Assembly: GCA_963649615.1 (NCBI GenBank)
Contig: CAVJIN010000002.1
Coordinates: 1 to 64,000, forward strand
Reading direction: 5' to 3'
From: UBA9732 sp963649615
GTDB taxonomy: Bacteria; Spirochaetota; Spirochaetia; Sphaerochaetales; Sphaerochaetaceae
DNA length: 64,000 nt
A model generated the notes under the pieces. It was given only the letters and a program-made list of their open reading frames with translations, was not told the origin of the DNA and made no database searches. This document shows, one piece after another, positions 43,204 through 52,007 of the stretch. Numbering within the stretch: position 1 is the stretch's first letter; each line of letters starts with the position of its first letter. The position numbers were made by a program, and so were the translations under genes.

Positions 43204-44050
43204 ATACTTTATGAATTAAAATTCCACCATATTTCTCAAGAGAATCAGAAATAGATTCTTCTAGATCTAGAATGGTTTGGTTGGAAAGCTTTTGCGGTGT
43301 TCTTGTAGTTATAGTAATGTCATATCCATCATTGCCCTTTTTAAATGAAATTTTCTCAAGTTTAAGGGTATTACCGTATTCTCCAAGACAATGGTTTATC
43401 ATTTGAGATAAAGCAGTTTCGCTAATTGCGCTTTCTTCTTGTTTACTGAATTCAGGACAAACCAAAGTCTTTTCTACTGCTTGTGTTCTTGTTGCAAAGG
43501 GAAGAAATGGAAAACGTTTTTTAAGTCCAACGAGAATTGAATCATAAACAATAGACGGGTAGTTGCGGGTAATTTGAAGAGGTGGAACAGGGATTACATG
43601 TTTACCTTCTGTGTAACGAATGCGCATTGCAGTATCAATTTCTTCTTTACTTGCAACATCTTCAATATGGATTATTACACTAGGCTCAGGTAAGTTTAGG
43701 CGTTTTGCAATTTTAACAGCCATTTTATCTGATGTTCCAATAATGAGAATTTTCTTATATTTTTCTTTCCTAAGCGCAGTTAAAACTTCATTAAGATGAT
43801 CGTCTTCTTGAAATAAAGCACATTTTACTGCTGTTAGAAAATTAGCTTCTTGCTTTGCGCTTTTTCCTGCAATTATTCCATCATGTTTAATTAATAGGCC
43901 ATCATCAATAATTAAAGGAATATGATACTTATCAGCTACAAGTTGGGCTCTAAAACTCTTGCCAGTGCCACTTCTACCTACTAAAGCATAAACTTTAACT
44001 TGAGAAGGCTTAAAAAAAGAGCTAAAGAACGTCATTTTCATGATTAACAT
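43178..44050 (-). CDS. P-loop NTPase with C-terminal Asp23/Gls24-like domain
   Basis: A 290-residue protein. Residues 19-33 hold KVYALVGRSGTGKS, a P-loop, followed by LIIDDGLLIKHDGIIAGKSAKQE, ILIIGTSDKM and RIRYTEGKHVIPVPPLQI. The last 75 residues (ETALSQMINHCLGEYG to GGILIHKVSIQS) resemble the Asp23/Gls24 (DUF322) fold. The same two-domain architecture occurs in clostridial proteins of unknown function. The 3' end overlaps pcnB by 26 bases. Start codons of this gene and the Rnf transcript lie only 20 bases apart. Function unknown; nucleotide-dependent envelope or stress role is conjecture. Confidence 0.65.
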   Translation of the reverse strand: MLIMKMTFFSSFFKPSQVKVYALVGRSGTGKSFRAQLVADKYHIPLIIDDGLLIKHDGIIAGKSAKQEANFLTAVKCALFQEDDHLNEVLTALRKEKYKKILIIGTSDKMAVKIAKRLNLPEPSVIIHIEDVASKEEIDTAMRIRYTEGKHVIPVPPLQITRNYPSIVYDSILVGLKKRFPFLPFATRTQAVEKTLVCPEFSKQEESAISETALSQMINHCLGEYGNTLKLEKISFKKGNDGYDITITTRTPQKLSNQTILDLEESISDSLEKYGGILIHKVSIQSQTWQ

Positions 44051-44069
44051 TATAGTAAAAGTACTATAA
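44050..44069. promoter_or_regulatory. Palindrome between P-loop gene and rnf operon
   Basis: Perfect eight-base arms TTATAGTA and TACTATAA separated by AAAG fill the gap. Each arm supplies a TATAGT-type -10 box for one direction, so the divergent promoters overlap and probably exclude one another. Confidence 0.45.
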
Positions 44070-44106
44070 AATGCAAAGGATAGAACAAAAAAATTCGGAG
44101 GAGAAA

Positions 44107-45411
44107 TTGTCTTTATTAACTTTCAAAAAAGGTGGGGTTCATCCACCTGAGAGAAAGGAGTACTCAAATAGGGTACTTCTTGAACGCTTACCCATGCCCT
44201 CAGAATTGACAGTATCACTGTCTCAACATCTAGGTGCGCCTGCCAAAGCAATAAAAAGTATTGGTGACCACATAGAAAAGGGTGAATTGATAGGCGAAGC
44301 TTCTAGCTTTATTTCAGCAAATGTTCATAGTCCTGTCTCTGGAACTATTAAGGATATTAAAAAAGTTACTTTAGCAAACAGTGTTTGTTGTGATGCTTTT
44401 GTAATTGTACCGGACGAACAACAACCTGAGCTCTTTAATAAGAAAATTGATTATCAAAATCTTTTACGAGAACAGCTAATTGATGAAATCAAAGACAAAG
44501 GCGTTGTGGGTCTTGGTGGAGCCACGTTCCCACTACACGTTAAGGTTGCAATTCCAATTGGTAAAAAGGTAGATGCTTTAATTATTAATGGCGTAGAATG
44601 TGAGCCATATCTTACTGCAGACCACAGATCAATGCTTGAGAGAACAAAAGAAATTCTTGAAGGAATAATGATTTGCAGAAAGATAGTTAATCCCGCACGC
44701 ACTATCATTGGTATTGAAGCTAATAAGGCAGATGCTGCTAAGGTTTTAGAAAAAGAAATTCAATTAAGAGAATTGCCCATTGAAGTTCAGCTACTTAAGA
44801 TGAAATATCCTCAAGGAGATGAAAAGCAGTTGATTAATGCAACTTTAGGCAGAGAAATCCCTTCTGGAAAACTTCCTTTGGATGTAGGTGCTGTAGTAAT
44901 TAATGTTGGCACAACCTTTGCTGTCTATGAAGCAATAGTATACGGTAAACCTCTTATTGAAAGAGTTGTCTCTGTAACAGGGGAATGCATTAATAGGCCT
45001 TGCAATGTTATTGCTCCAATTGGAACTCCAGTTAAAGATTTAATTTCTTATGCTGGAGGCTTCTCTTCAGAGCCCGATAAACTAATTAATGGCGGACCTA
45101 TGATGGGATTTGCTTTCTTTGATGAAAATACCCCAATTGTTAAGGGAACAAGTGGTATACTAGCAATTAAAGACCAGATAGAGAGAAAAAATACAGCATG
45201 TCTTAACTGTGGGCGTTGTGTAGCAGCTTGTCCAATTGGGCTTGAGCCAACAAGGCTCTATGCTCTAATTACACATGGAAGGTATGAAGAAGCTATGGCT
45301 AACCACCTTATGGACTGCAAAGAATGTGGATCTTGTTCCTTCTCATGTCCAGCACATCTAGATTTAGCTCAGTCCATGAAATTAGGAAAGAAAATGGGGA
45401 GGAAAAAATGA
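44107..45411 (+). CDS. rnfC: Rnf electron transport complex subunit C
   Basis: About 434 residues. TFKKGGVHPPERK is the normal RnfC N-terminus; NAD/FMN-fold segments GVVGLGGATFPLHVK and INGVECEPYLTADHR follow, and two 4Fe-4S motifs CLNCGRCVAACP and CKECGSCSFSCP lie near the C-terminus. RnfC is the membrane-associated NADH- or ferredoxin-side subunit. TTG 44107 is chosen because GGAGGAG at 44097-44103 lies just upstream and the protein then begins at the conserved region; ATG 44071 has no SD. First gene of rnfCDGEAB. Confidence 0.96.
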   Translation: MSLLTFKKGGVHPPERKEYSNRVLLERLPMPSELTVSLSQHLGAPAKAIKSIGDHIEKGELIGEASSFISANVHSPVSGTIKDIKKVTLANSVCCDAFVIVPDEQQPELFNKKIDYQNLLREQLIDEIKDKGVVGLGGATFPLHVKVAIPIGKKVDALIINGVECEPYLTADHRSMLERTKEILEGIMICRKIVNPARTIIGIEANKADAAKVLEKEIQLRELPIEVQLLKMKYPQGDEKQLINATLGREIPSGKLPLDVGAVVINVGTTFAVYEAIVYGKPLIERVVSVTGECINRPCNVIAPIGTPVKDLISYAGGFSSEPDKLINGGPMMGFAFFDENTPIVKGTSGILAIKDQIERKNTACLNCGRCVAACPIGLEPTRLYALITHGRYEEAMANHLMDCKECGSCSFSCPAHLDLAQSMKLGKKMGRKK

Positions 45412-46457
45412 GAACAGTAACCACTTCTCCACATCTTCATAGTGGTGCAAGCACACAAAAAATAATGCTAAGTGTAGTATTTGCACTTTTACCATCCTGT
45501 ATTTGGGGTGTTTATGTCTTTGGTCTTAGAGCAGCCGCTGTACTCTTAATTGCAACAGCTAGTGCAATTCTAACTGAGTATCTTTTAGGTTTGATTAGTA
45601 AAGAGAATACAATTTGGGATTGTTCTGCATTAGTTACAGGCCTTTTGGTTGGTATGAACATGCCTTCTTCAATTCCACTTTTTATTCCAGCTATTGCAAG
45701 TATCTTTTCAATTGCAGTTGTTAAGTGGACATTTGGTGGACTTGGGGCCAACTGGGCCAATCCTGCAATGGCCGGACGTGTATTTGTATTCTTCTCATTT
45801 ACTTCTCAAATGAGTACGTTTACACTCCCAAAAACAATCCATGCAGTAGATATTGCCAGCCAAGCATCCCCTCTGTCACTTGTTAAGACGGTGGCATCCT
45901 CTGGTCAAAGTGTTGGATTAAATTCAATGCAAATTCTAGCACAACAGGGTATTGAAACAACGAACTTTGCTCAAAAAGTTCAAGCTTTGACAGGAATTAA
46001 TGCTTACAACATTGATGCATTCTTTGGAAACATTCCAGGTTGTATTGGTGAGGTTTCAAAATTACTTCTTTTAATTGGTGGCCTTTATCTTATTTTTGCA
46101 AAAGTCATTACTTGGCATATTCCTGTTGCTTTTATTGGTTCTTTTGCTTTTTTGACTTATCTCTTTGGTGGTATTCCATTAGGATTGGGCTTGTGTCATG
46201 GTGAAGTTGTAGCAAACATATTCAGAGGAGGTCTAATCTTAGGAGCCTTTTTTATGGCAACTGACATGGTTACATCTCCTGTAACACACAAAGGTATGAT
46301 AATCTTTGGTTGTGGTTGTGGTGCTTTAACTTTCCTATTTAGAAGTTTTGGTTCTTTACCAGAAGCAACTAGTGTTGCAATCTTGATGATGAATATAATC
46401 ACTCCAACAATTGACAGATTTGTAAAGCCAAAGCTCTTTGGGGAGGTAAGTAAATGA
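45408..46457 (+). CDS. rnfD: Rnf complex subunit D
   Basis: A 349-residue membrane protein with about nine helices, starting RTVTTSPHLHSGAS. GANWANPAMAGRVF is conserved in the RnfD/NqrB family. At the flavinylation loop this protein reads SQASPLSL, with Ser154 where relatives usually have the FMN-bearing Thr of a GATP motif. ATG 45408 follows GGGGAGG and overlaps the rnfC stop by four bases. Longer upstream start options lie inside rnfC and are not needed. Confidence 0.95.
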   Translation: MRTVTTSPHLHSGASTQKIMLSVVFALLPSCIWGVYVFGLRAAAVLLIATASAILTEYLLGLISKENTIWDCSALVTGLLVGMNMPSSIPLFIPAIASIFSIAVVKWTFGGLGANWANPAMAGRVFVFFSFTSQMSTFTLPKTIHAVDIASQASPLSLVKTVASSGQSVGLNSMQILAQQGIETTNFAQKVQALTGINAYNIDAFFGNIPGCIGEVSKLLLLIGGLYLIFAKVITWHIPVAFIGSFAFLTYLFGGIPLGLGLCHGEVVANIFRGGLILGAFFMATDMVTSPVTHKGMIIFGCGCGALTFLFRSFGSLPEATSVAILMMNIITPTIDRFVKPKLFGEVSK

Positions 46458-47020
46458 AAAAATATTTAAGAACAACTTTAGTACTTGCCTCAATTTGTGC
46501 TGTTGCAGCAGTTTTACTTGCAACAATTAACGTTATTACAACTCCTTATATTAAGAGATATGAGGCAAACAAAATCACCGCCGCCTTAGAAGTTGTTGCC
46601 AACGGCAATGAAATTGGCCCTGAAATTACTGTAGGAGACTCCACAGTAGACTACATGCATGAACTCTATGCTAATGGCAAGATTGTAGGATACATACTTG
46701 GCCTAAATACTCGTGGCTACGGGGGAGACATCACCTTAATAGCTAGCTTTGATACCAATGGTTCTGTTTCTAATGTTAATCTGGTTAGCAACAGTGAAAC
46801 CCCCGGTGTAGGTAAAAAAGCTGAAAACGAAGGGTATATGGATAAGTTTATTGGAACTGGAACCTCAACAAATCCAATTCCAACAACAAAGAGTATGCTT
46901 TCTGAAGTAGATTCTGCTGCAGTAAGCGGAGCTACAATGACTTTTTCAGGTATTTCAAGTGCCTTAAAAATAGGCTCGGATTACATTAAGTCTCTTAATA
47001 CAAAGGAGGCTACAAAATGA
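46454..47020 (+). CDS. rnfG: Rnf complex subunit G (covalent flavoprotein)
   Basis: A 188-residue protein with one N-terminal membrane helix (about 7-30) and an extracytoplasmic FMN domain. The flavinylation motif DSAAVSGATMT is intact, with Thr161 as the predicted FMN acceptor for an ApbE-type transferase (Ftp in Treponema pallidum). ETPGVGKK is the other family motif. Overlaps rnfD by four bases. Confidence 0.96.
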   Translation: MKKYLRTTLVLASICAVAAVLLATINVITTPYIKRYEANKITAALEVVANGNEIGPEITVGDSTVDYMHELYANGKIVGYILGLNTRGYGGDITLIASFDTNGSVSNVNLVSNSETPGVGKKAENEGYMDKFIGTGTSTNPIPTTKSMLSEVDSAAVSGATMTFSGISSALKIGSDYIKSLNTKEATK

Positions 47021-47673
47021 GTAATAAACATTTAAAAGAACTAACAAAGGGTTTATTTAAAGAAAACCCAACCTTTATTATCATGCTTGGAATGTGTCCA
47101 ACTTTGGCCGTTACAACTCAGTTAATTAACGCCCTTGGTATGGGAGCTGGCGTTTTATTTGTTCTTTTGTTTAGTAATATTTTTATTTCTCTACTTAAAG
47201 ACATAATACCAAGTAGTGTAAGAATTCCTTGCTATGTTGTTGTAATAGCATCATTTGTTACAATTGTTGAAATGGTGTTTCATGCTTTCCTTCCTAGTGT
47301 TTATGAAGCACTAGGTGTTTATCTTCCATTGATTGTTGTTAACTGTATCATTCTTGGAAGAGCAGAAGCTTTTGCCAGTAAGAATTCTGTTTTAGATTCC
47401 GCATTAGATGCAATTGGAATGGGTCTTGGTTTTACAATGTCTCTTTCTTTAATTTCTATAATTAGAGAAGTTTTTGGTTCAGGTTCAATTACTTTTATTC
47501 CTATTGGTTCTTGGGACGGAGTAATTCACATACCATTTTTTAAAGATTTCCCAATAAGAGTGTTGGCTTTAGCCGCGGGGGCATTGCTCCTCATGGGATA
47601 TCTAAAGGCTTTCTTTATGTGGAAATCTGAACGAAGTGCACAAAAAGCAAAGAAAGAGGAGGCTAGTGTATGA
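47017..47673 (+). CDS. rnfE: Rnf complex subunit E
   Basis: A 218-residue integral membrane protein with six helices. GLFKENPTFIIMLGMCPTLAVTT and LPLIVVNCIILGRAEAFASKN match RnfE/NqrD; cysteines in these segments are those proposed to bind the intramembrane Fe-S site with RnfA. Overlaps rnfG and rnfA by four bases each, implying tight translational coupling. Confidence 0.97.
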   Translation: MSNKHLKELTKGLFKENPTFIIMLGMCPTLAVTTQLINALGMGAGVLFVLLFSNIFISLLKDIIPSSVRIPCYVVVIASFVTIVEMVFHAFLPSVYEALGVYLPLIVVNCIILGRAEAFASKNSVLDSALDAIGMGLGFTMSLSLISIIREVFGSGSITFIPIGSWDGVIHIPFFKDFPIRVLALAAGALLLMGYLKAFFMWKSERSAQKAKKEEASV

Positions 47674-48263
47674 GTTATATTGGAATTCTTGTAACCTATA
47701 TCTTTATTAGCAACTTCATCTTTGTTCAGTTTATGGGCCTTTGTCCTTTTATTGGAGTTTCTAAGAACAGTGAAAGTGCAATTGGAATGGGTTTGGCTGT
47801 TACTTTTGTAACTGGAGTTTCCAGCGTAGTTTGTTGGTGTGTTTATGAAGGTCTTTTAGTACCACTTCAACTAGAATATCTAAAAACTATTGCTTTTATT
47901 TTAGTTATTGCTGCACTAGTTCAATTAGTTGAAATGGTTTTGAAGAAGATGAGTCCTGCGTTATATAAAGCACTTGGTATTTATCTTCCTCTTATCACCA
48001 CTAACTGTGCTGTTTTAGGTATTGCACTTATAAATGTTGATGAGGCATACAATTTACTTGAGTCTTTCACCGCAGGTGTTGCTGCTGGTCTTGGCTTTAC
48101 CATGGCAATTGTTCTTATGAGTAACGTTAGAGAACGTTTAGACTTAAAACCAGTAAGAAAGGTCTTCCAAGGTGTGCCTATTGCTTTTATTTCTGCAGGT
48201 CTTATGGCTTTGGCATTCATGGCCTTTGATAAGACACTCCTTTATAATCTTAATTTGGTATAG
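47670..48263 (+). CDS. rnfA: Rnf complex subunit A
   Basis: A 197-residue membrane protein, paralogue of RnfE with inverted topology. FVQFMGLCPFIGVSK and LGIYLPLITTNCAVLGIAL carry the conserved cysteines. It forms the membrane core with RnfE and RnfD. SD GGAGG within the end of rnfE precedes ATG 47670. Confidence 0.97.
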   Translation: MSYIGILVTYIFISNFIFVQFMGLCPFIGVSKNSESAIGMGLAVTFVTGVSSVVCWCVYEGLLVPLQLEYLKTIAFILVIAALVQLVEMVLKKMSPALYKALGIYLPLITTNCAVLGIALINVDEAYNLLESFTAGVAAGLGFTMAIVLMSNVRERLDLKPVRKVFQGVPIAFISAGLMALAFMAFDKTLLYNLNLV

Positions 48264-48274
48264 GGGAGGAAGAT

Positions 48275-49075
48275 ATGGCAATTTTATATGCTTTTTTAAT
48301 TATAACTGGTCTTGGTGCAATCTTAGGGCTTGGTCTTGCTATTGCTGATAAATTACTTACCGTTCCTAAAGATGAAAAGCTGGATGAACTTGAAAACATG
48401 ATGCCTGGTGCAAACTGTGGAGGTTGTGGCTATGCGGGTTGTTCTGCCTATGCAGAAGCTGTATTCCAGGGGAAAGCACTTCCTGGACTTTGTGCTCCTG
48501 GTGGTATAGAGCTTGCTAATAAAATGGCTCAGGTTCTTGGTGTTGAAGTTCAAATGGCGCAAAAGAAAGTAGCCTATATCTTTTGTAGTGGAAATTGTGA
48601 AAACACAACTAAAGATTTTGACTATAAAGGATTACAAGATTGTAATGCAGCTAGTATGCTGTTTAAAGGTGATAATGGTTGCAAATTTGGCTGTCTTCAT
48701 CTTGGTTCTTGTATGAAAGTTTGTCAGTCTAATGCTATTTACAGAAAAGAAGATGGCTCTCTGTCTGTTGATTCTAAGCTATGTCAAGGTTGTGGACTAT
48801 GTACTAAGGTTTGTCCTAATAACGTTATTAAACTCATTCCTGCAGATGCTCCATATGTTGTAGCTTGTAACAGTCATGACAAAGGTACAGAAGTGAGAAA
48901 GGTCTGTAGCGTTGGTTGTATTGGTTGCAAAATTTGTGAAAATAAGTTTCCAAATGCCGGTTTTAAAGTTGATCAAAATTTGGCTTGTGCAAACTATGAT
49001 AGCTCATATAATATTGAAGCAATGTCAAATGCAGCTGAAGCTTGTCCACGACACATTATAAAAAATAGAGAGTAA
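48275..49075 (+). CDS. rnfB: Rnf complex ferredoxin subunit B
   Basis: A 266-residue protein with an N-terminal membrane helix (about 3-24), a 4Fe-4S domain ANCGGCGYAGCSAYA near 47, and a ferredoxin region with CMKVCQSNA, CQGCGLCTKVCPNN and CIGCKICENKFP. It accepts electrons from reduced ferredoxin in the ion-pumping complex. SD GGGGAGGAAG precedes ATG 48275. Last gene of the rnf operon; a hairpin follows the stop directly. Confidence 0.96.
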   Translation: MAILYAFLIITGLGAILGLGLAIADKLLTVPKDEKLDELENMMPGANCGGCGYAGCSAYAEAVFQGKALPGLCAPGGIELANKMAQVLGVEVQMAQKKVAYIFCSGNCENTTKDFDYKGLQDCNAASMLFKGDNGCKFGCLHLGSCMKVCQSNAIYRKEDGSLSVDSKLCQGCGLCTKVCPNNVIKLIPADAPYVVACNSHDKGTEVRKVCSVGCIGCKICENKFPNAGFKVDQNLACANYDSSYNIEAMSNAAEACPRHIIKNRE

Positions 49076-49076
49076 A

Positions 49077-49096
49077 GAGGTTTTTGCTAAAACCTC
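49077..49096. repeat. Copy B of the palindromic element, possible rnf terminator
   Basis: Perfect arms GAGGTTTT and AAAACCTC around TGCT, one base after the rnfB stop. It relates to copies at 39-55 and 29547-29567. It could end or stabilise the rnf transcript, but has no T-run. Confidence 0.6.
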
Positions 49097-49116
49097 AAAC
49101 GACTAGGAACTTACGA

Positions 49117-50919
49117 ATGCAATATATTCTTGGCGCTTATAGTCAACTTCCATTTGGAACTTCATCAGACGAGTATGAGGCTTTACTGTCTAGGCAGTTA
49201 AAGCCTCTGCTTACTATGCTTGATAAAAATCCAGATTTTAAGTTGCTATTTCATTTAAGTGTAAGTGAATATGAATATATTGAATCTAAATGTTCAGAGC
49301 TTAATATGCTTATTTGTGACCTTTGTAGAAAAGGGCAGATGGAGATTTTAACTTCTGGATACTATGATATAATACTTTCGCTTCTTCCTGCGCATGAAAG
49401 GGCTTCACATGTAGAAAAGACTACAACTTATCTTAGAAAAAGATTTTCTAAAAAACCAAAAGGTCTTTGGTGTTATAATCAACTTTTTTCACCAACATTG
49501 GTTCCTGTTGCTGATAATTGTGGCCTAGATTACATAATGATTTCATCATATAACCAAATGGCAGATAAAACTCTATTATGTCAGCCTTTTTACATGGATG
49601 AAATGGGAAAGACTACAATTATTTTCCCTTATGATGACAGGTTTTCTAAAGAAACGTTGGAATTTTACAAAGACAATATTGACTACAATAAATATCTTCA
49701 GAATTTAACTAAAATTGCAGGTAGTGTCACCGGTGCAATTAATACGGTTATGTTAAACTTAGATCAACTCATGAGTTTAGAAAACTGTGCAGAAGTTTTC
49801 TCTATGTTATATTCTAAACTTGGTAAGAATTGCACATTACCTTCTATTTATCTTGGTGAGAATGAAATAAAGAAAACGTTTTATTATACATCGGCCCCAT
49901 ATGGAAGAGACATTACGCTTGGAAATGCACTTTCTATAAACCAATATATTTTAGAGCATCCTGTGCTTTATAGGAATTTTGGGCTTTTAAATATTCTGAG
50001 AGATGCTATTCGCAATTGCAAGAAGAATACTGATGAGCGTAAAAATCTTGAGAATCTTTTTATGAAAGCCAGTTCCTGTGGGCTCTATATTCCTAATAAT
50101 GATATGAATCCGGCTATTAGGCGTTTTTCCAATAAATGTCTTTGCGAAATGGAAACCCTTCTTTCTAAGATACCTAGTTCCTATTTGCCAATTAATGTAG
50201 TTTTAGAAACTTCAAGACAAACTGAGCACATAATTCTTGGCAAATCAAGTATTTGCTATCTTAATGATAAGGGTGCAATTCTGAGTCATATCAACTTCAT
50301 TCCGGCTAATTATGATATTGCAATGCATAGTGGAGAAGGTATTTTTGCCGATAGCTTTATAGATAGTTCTACAGGAAAGGAAACAAAATTATCGGCTAAA
50401 TTATATGAGGTTACAGCTGTTGACAAGAAGCGTTCAGAATTCTTTGGGAAATGCCCTGCCTTGGACTTGAAAAAAATCCCATTGAATGTCACAAAGCATT
50501 TCAAATTCAGACAGTCTACCCATTCCGTGGAAATTGAGGTTGAAAACTTAGACCCAAAGAACAGTTTGGAAGGCGTGGAGTATTGCAATACTATTGATAT
50601 AGCTTTACCTCGTGCATTGGATGTAAAAACTAGTGAAGGAAAGATTTTGGGAACAGAGGCAGAGACAACTAGTGCTGTTTTTATCAATAATTCTGCGTGC
50701 CCGTTCACAATTTCCATTGGTCTTAGTGAAGAAGCACAGATTTCGTGCAAGAATATTGAACAAACAATTAAAAGTTGTCTTGGAGATAAGACAATTTATG
50801 AGTATACTCAATTTAAGATTCGTAGGAAGCTCTCTTTAAGACCGCTTCAGGTCTCACGCCTGACGATTGGACTTAGAATAGAGAAAAGAAAGGAGAAAGG
50901 AAATGACACTACAGAATAG
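49117..50919 (+). CDS. Degenerate GH57-like protein (4-alpha-glucanotransferase relatives)
   Basis: A 600-residue protein similar in layout to family GH57 amylases: an N-terminal (beta/alpha)7 barrel (LGAYSQLPFGT, LLFHLSVSEYEYI, ILTSGYYDIILSLLP, GLWCYNQLFSP) and a C-terminal beta-sandwich (about 380-590). Catalytic features are lost: the HNHQP segment is AYSQLP, and the nucleophile Glu of WLTERVWEP is Asn121 in WCYNQLFSP. It may be a non-catalytic glucan-binding or regulatory protein. Start ATG 49117 follows AGGAAC. The 3' end overlaps the prfB start by 17 bases, so it is co-translated with RF2. Confidence 0.7.
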   Translation: MQYILGAYSQLPFGTSSDEYEALLSRQLKPLLTMLDKNPDFKLLFHLSVSEYEYIESKCSELNMLICDLCRKGQMEILTSGYYDIILSLLPAHERASHVEKTTTYLRKRFSKKPKGLWCYNQLFSPTLVPVADNCGLDYIMISSYNQMADKTLLCQPFYMDEMGKTTIIFPYDDRFSKETLEFYKDNIDYNKYLQNLTKIAGSVTGAINTVMLNLDQLMSLENCAEVFSMLYSKLGKNCTLPSIYLGENEIKKTFYYTSAPYGRDITLGNALSINQYILEHPVLYRNFGLLNILRDAIRNCKKNTDERKNLENLFMKASSCGLYIPNNDMNPAIRRFSNKCLCEMETLLSKIPSSYLPINVVLETSRQTEHIILGKSSICYLNDKGAILSHINFIPANYDIAMHSGEGIFADSFIDSSTGKETKLSAKLYEVTAVDKKRSEFFGKCPALDLKKIPLNVTKHFKFRQSTHSVEIEVENLDPKNSLEGVEYCNTIDIALPRALDVKTSEGKILGTEAETTSAVFINNSACPFTISIGLSEEAQISCKNIEQTIKSCLGDKTIYEYTQFKIRRKLSLRPLQVSRLTIGLRIEKRKEKGNDTTE

Positions 50920-52007
50920 AGCGCTCCTTGAGCAGCTTAAAGAAGACTCCCAAGCAATCTGGAGGGGACTTTGACCCGGAAGGGTTGAAAGCAAAACAAG
51001 CAGAGCTTGAGAAGCAAACTTTAGAGCCAAACTTCTGGGGCGACAAGCAAAATGCTGATAAAGTTTTTGCCCAAATTAATACAATTAAAGACACAATTCA
51101 ACCTTTTGAAAAGTTAATTGCTGATATTAATGAAACTTATGATCTCATTGAACTCTACGAAGAAGAAGATAGTGATAACGAAGAATATGCCAAAGAAGTA
51201 GATGATAGAATTCTTTCTATTGAGGCAGAATATAAACCATTAAAACTTAAGACTCTTCTTAATGGCAAATATGATAAGGGTGATATGTTCCTAACCATTC
51301 ATGCTGGAGCTGGTGGTACGGAGGCCTGTGATTGGACCTCTATGCTCATGAGAATGTATCTTAGATGGTGCGAACGTCATAAATTCAAGGCTGAAATTTT
51401 GGATACCCTTGAAGATGAGGGTGGATATAAGAGTGTAACCATACAGGTATCGGGCCCATATGCCTTTGGATATCTAAAAGGGGAGGCTGGTGTGCATAGA
51501 CTTGTACGAATTTCACCTTTTGACTCTAATGCTAGAAGACATACCTCATTTTCAAGTGTCTATGCCTCTCCTGTGGTAGATGACAATATTGATATTGTTA
51601 TAAAGCCTGAAGATATTAGAATAGATACCTACAGGGCAGGCGGTGCAGGTGGTCAGCATGTTAACAAGACGGACTCTGCTGTAAGAATTACACACTATCC
51701 AACTGGCATTGTTGTTCAGTGTCAAAATGAACGTTCTCAAATCATGAACAAAGACAAATGCTTTAAAATGCTAAGAAGCCGTCTTTATGACTATTACAGC
51801 GAAAAACTTGCAGAAGAACATAAGGCAGAGGCTATTGAAAAGAAGGATATTTCTTGGGGATCTCAAATCCGTAGCTATGTTTTTCAGCCGTATACAATGG
51901 TAAAAGACGCACGAACTGGTGAGCAAACGGGTAATATTCAAGCTGTCATGGATGGCGAGCTTGATAATTTTATTGAAGCCTATCTTAGATGGAATCAGGA
52001 GAAATAA
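50903..52007 (+). CDS. prfB: Peptide chain release factor 2 with programmed +1 frameshift
   Basis: RF2, 367 residues after frameshifting. Translation from ATG 50903 gives 23 codons ending TGG AGG GGA CTT, then in-frame TGA at 50972-50974; slipping +1 on CTT-T continues in the frame that reads DPEGLKAKQAELEK to 52007. The SD-like AGGGG three bases before CTT and the C after TGA reproduce the classical autoregulatory site: low RF2 causes shifting. RF2 marks are SPFDSNARRHTSF (SPF codon reader) and GGAGGQHVNKTDSAV (GGQ). Not a sequencing error or pseudogene. Confidence 0.96.

Noticed and set aside
45324..45407. rnfD starting upstream inside rnfC
   Set aside because: The extra residues are out-of-frame rnfC sequence; ATG 45408 has a GGGGAGG ribosome site.
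50928..52007. prfB starting at TTG 50928 without frameshift
   Set aside because: This frame bypasses the SD-led ATG 50903 and the exact RF2 frameshift signature; RF2 N-termini match the shifted product.
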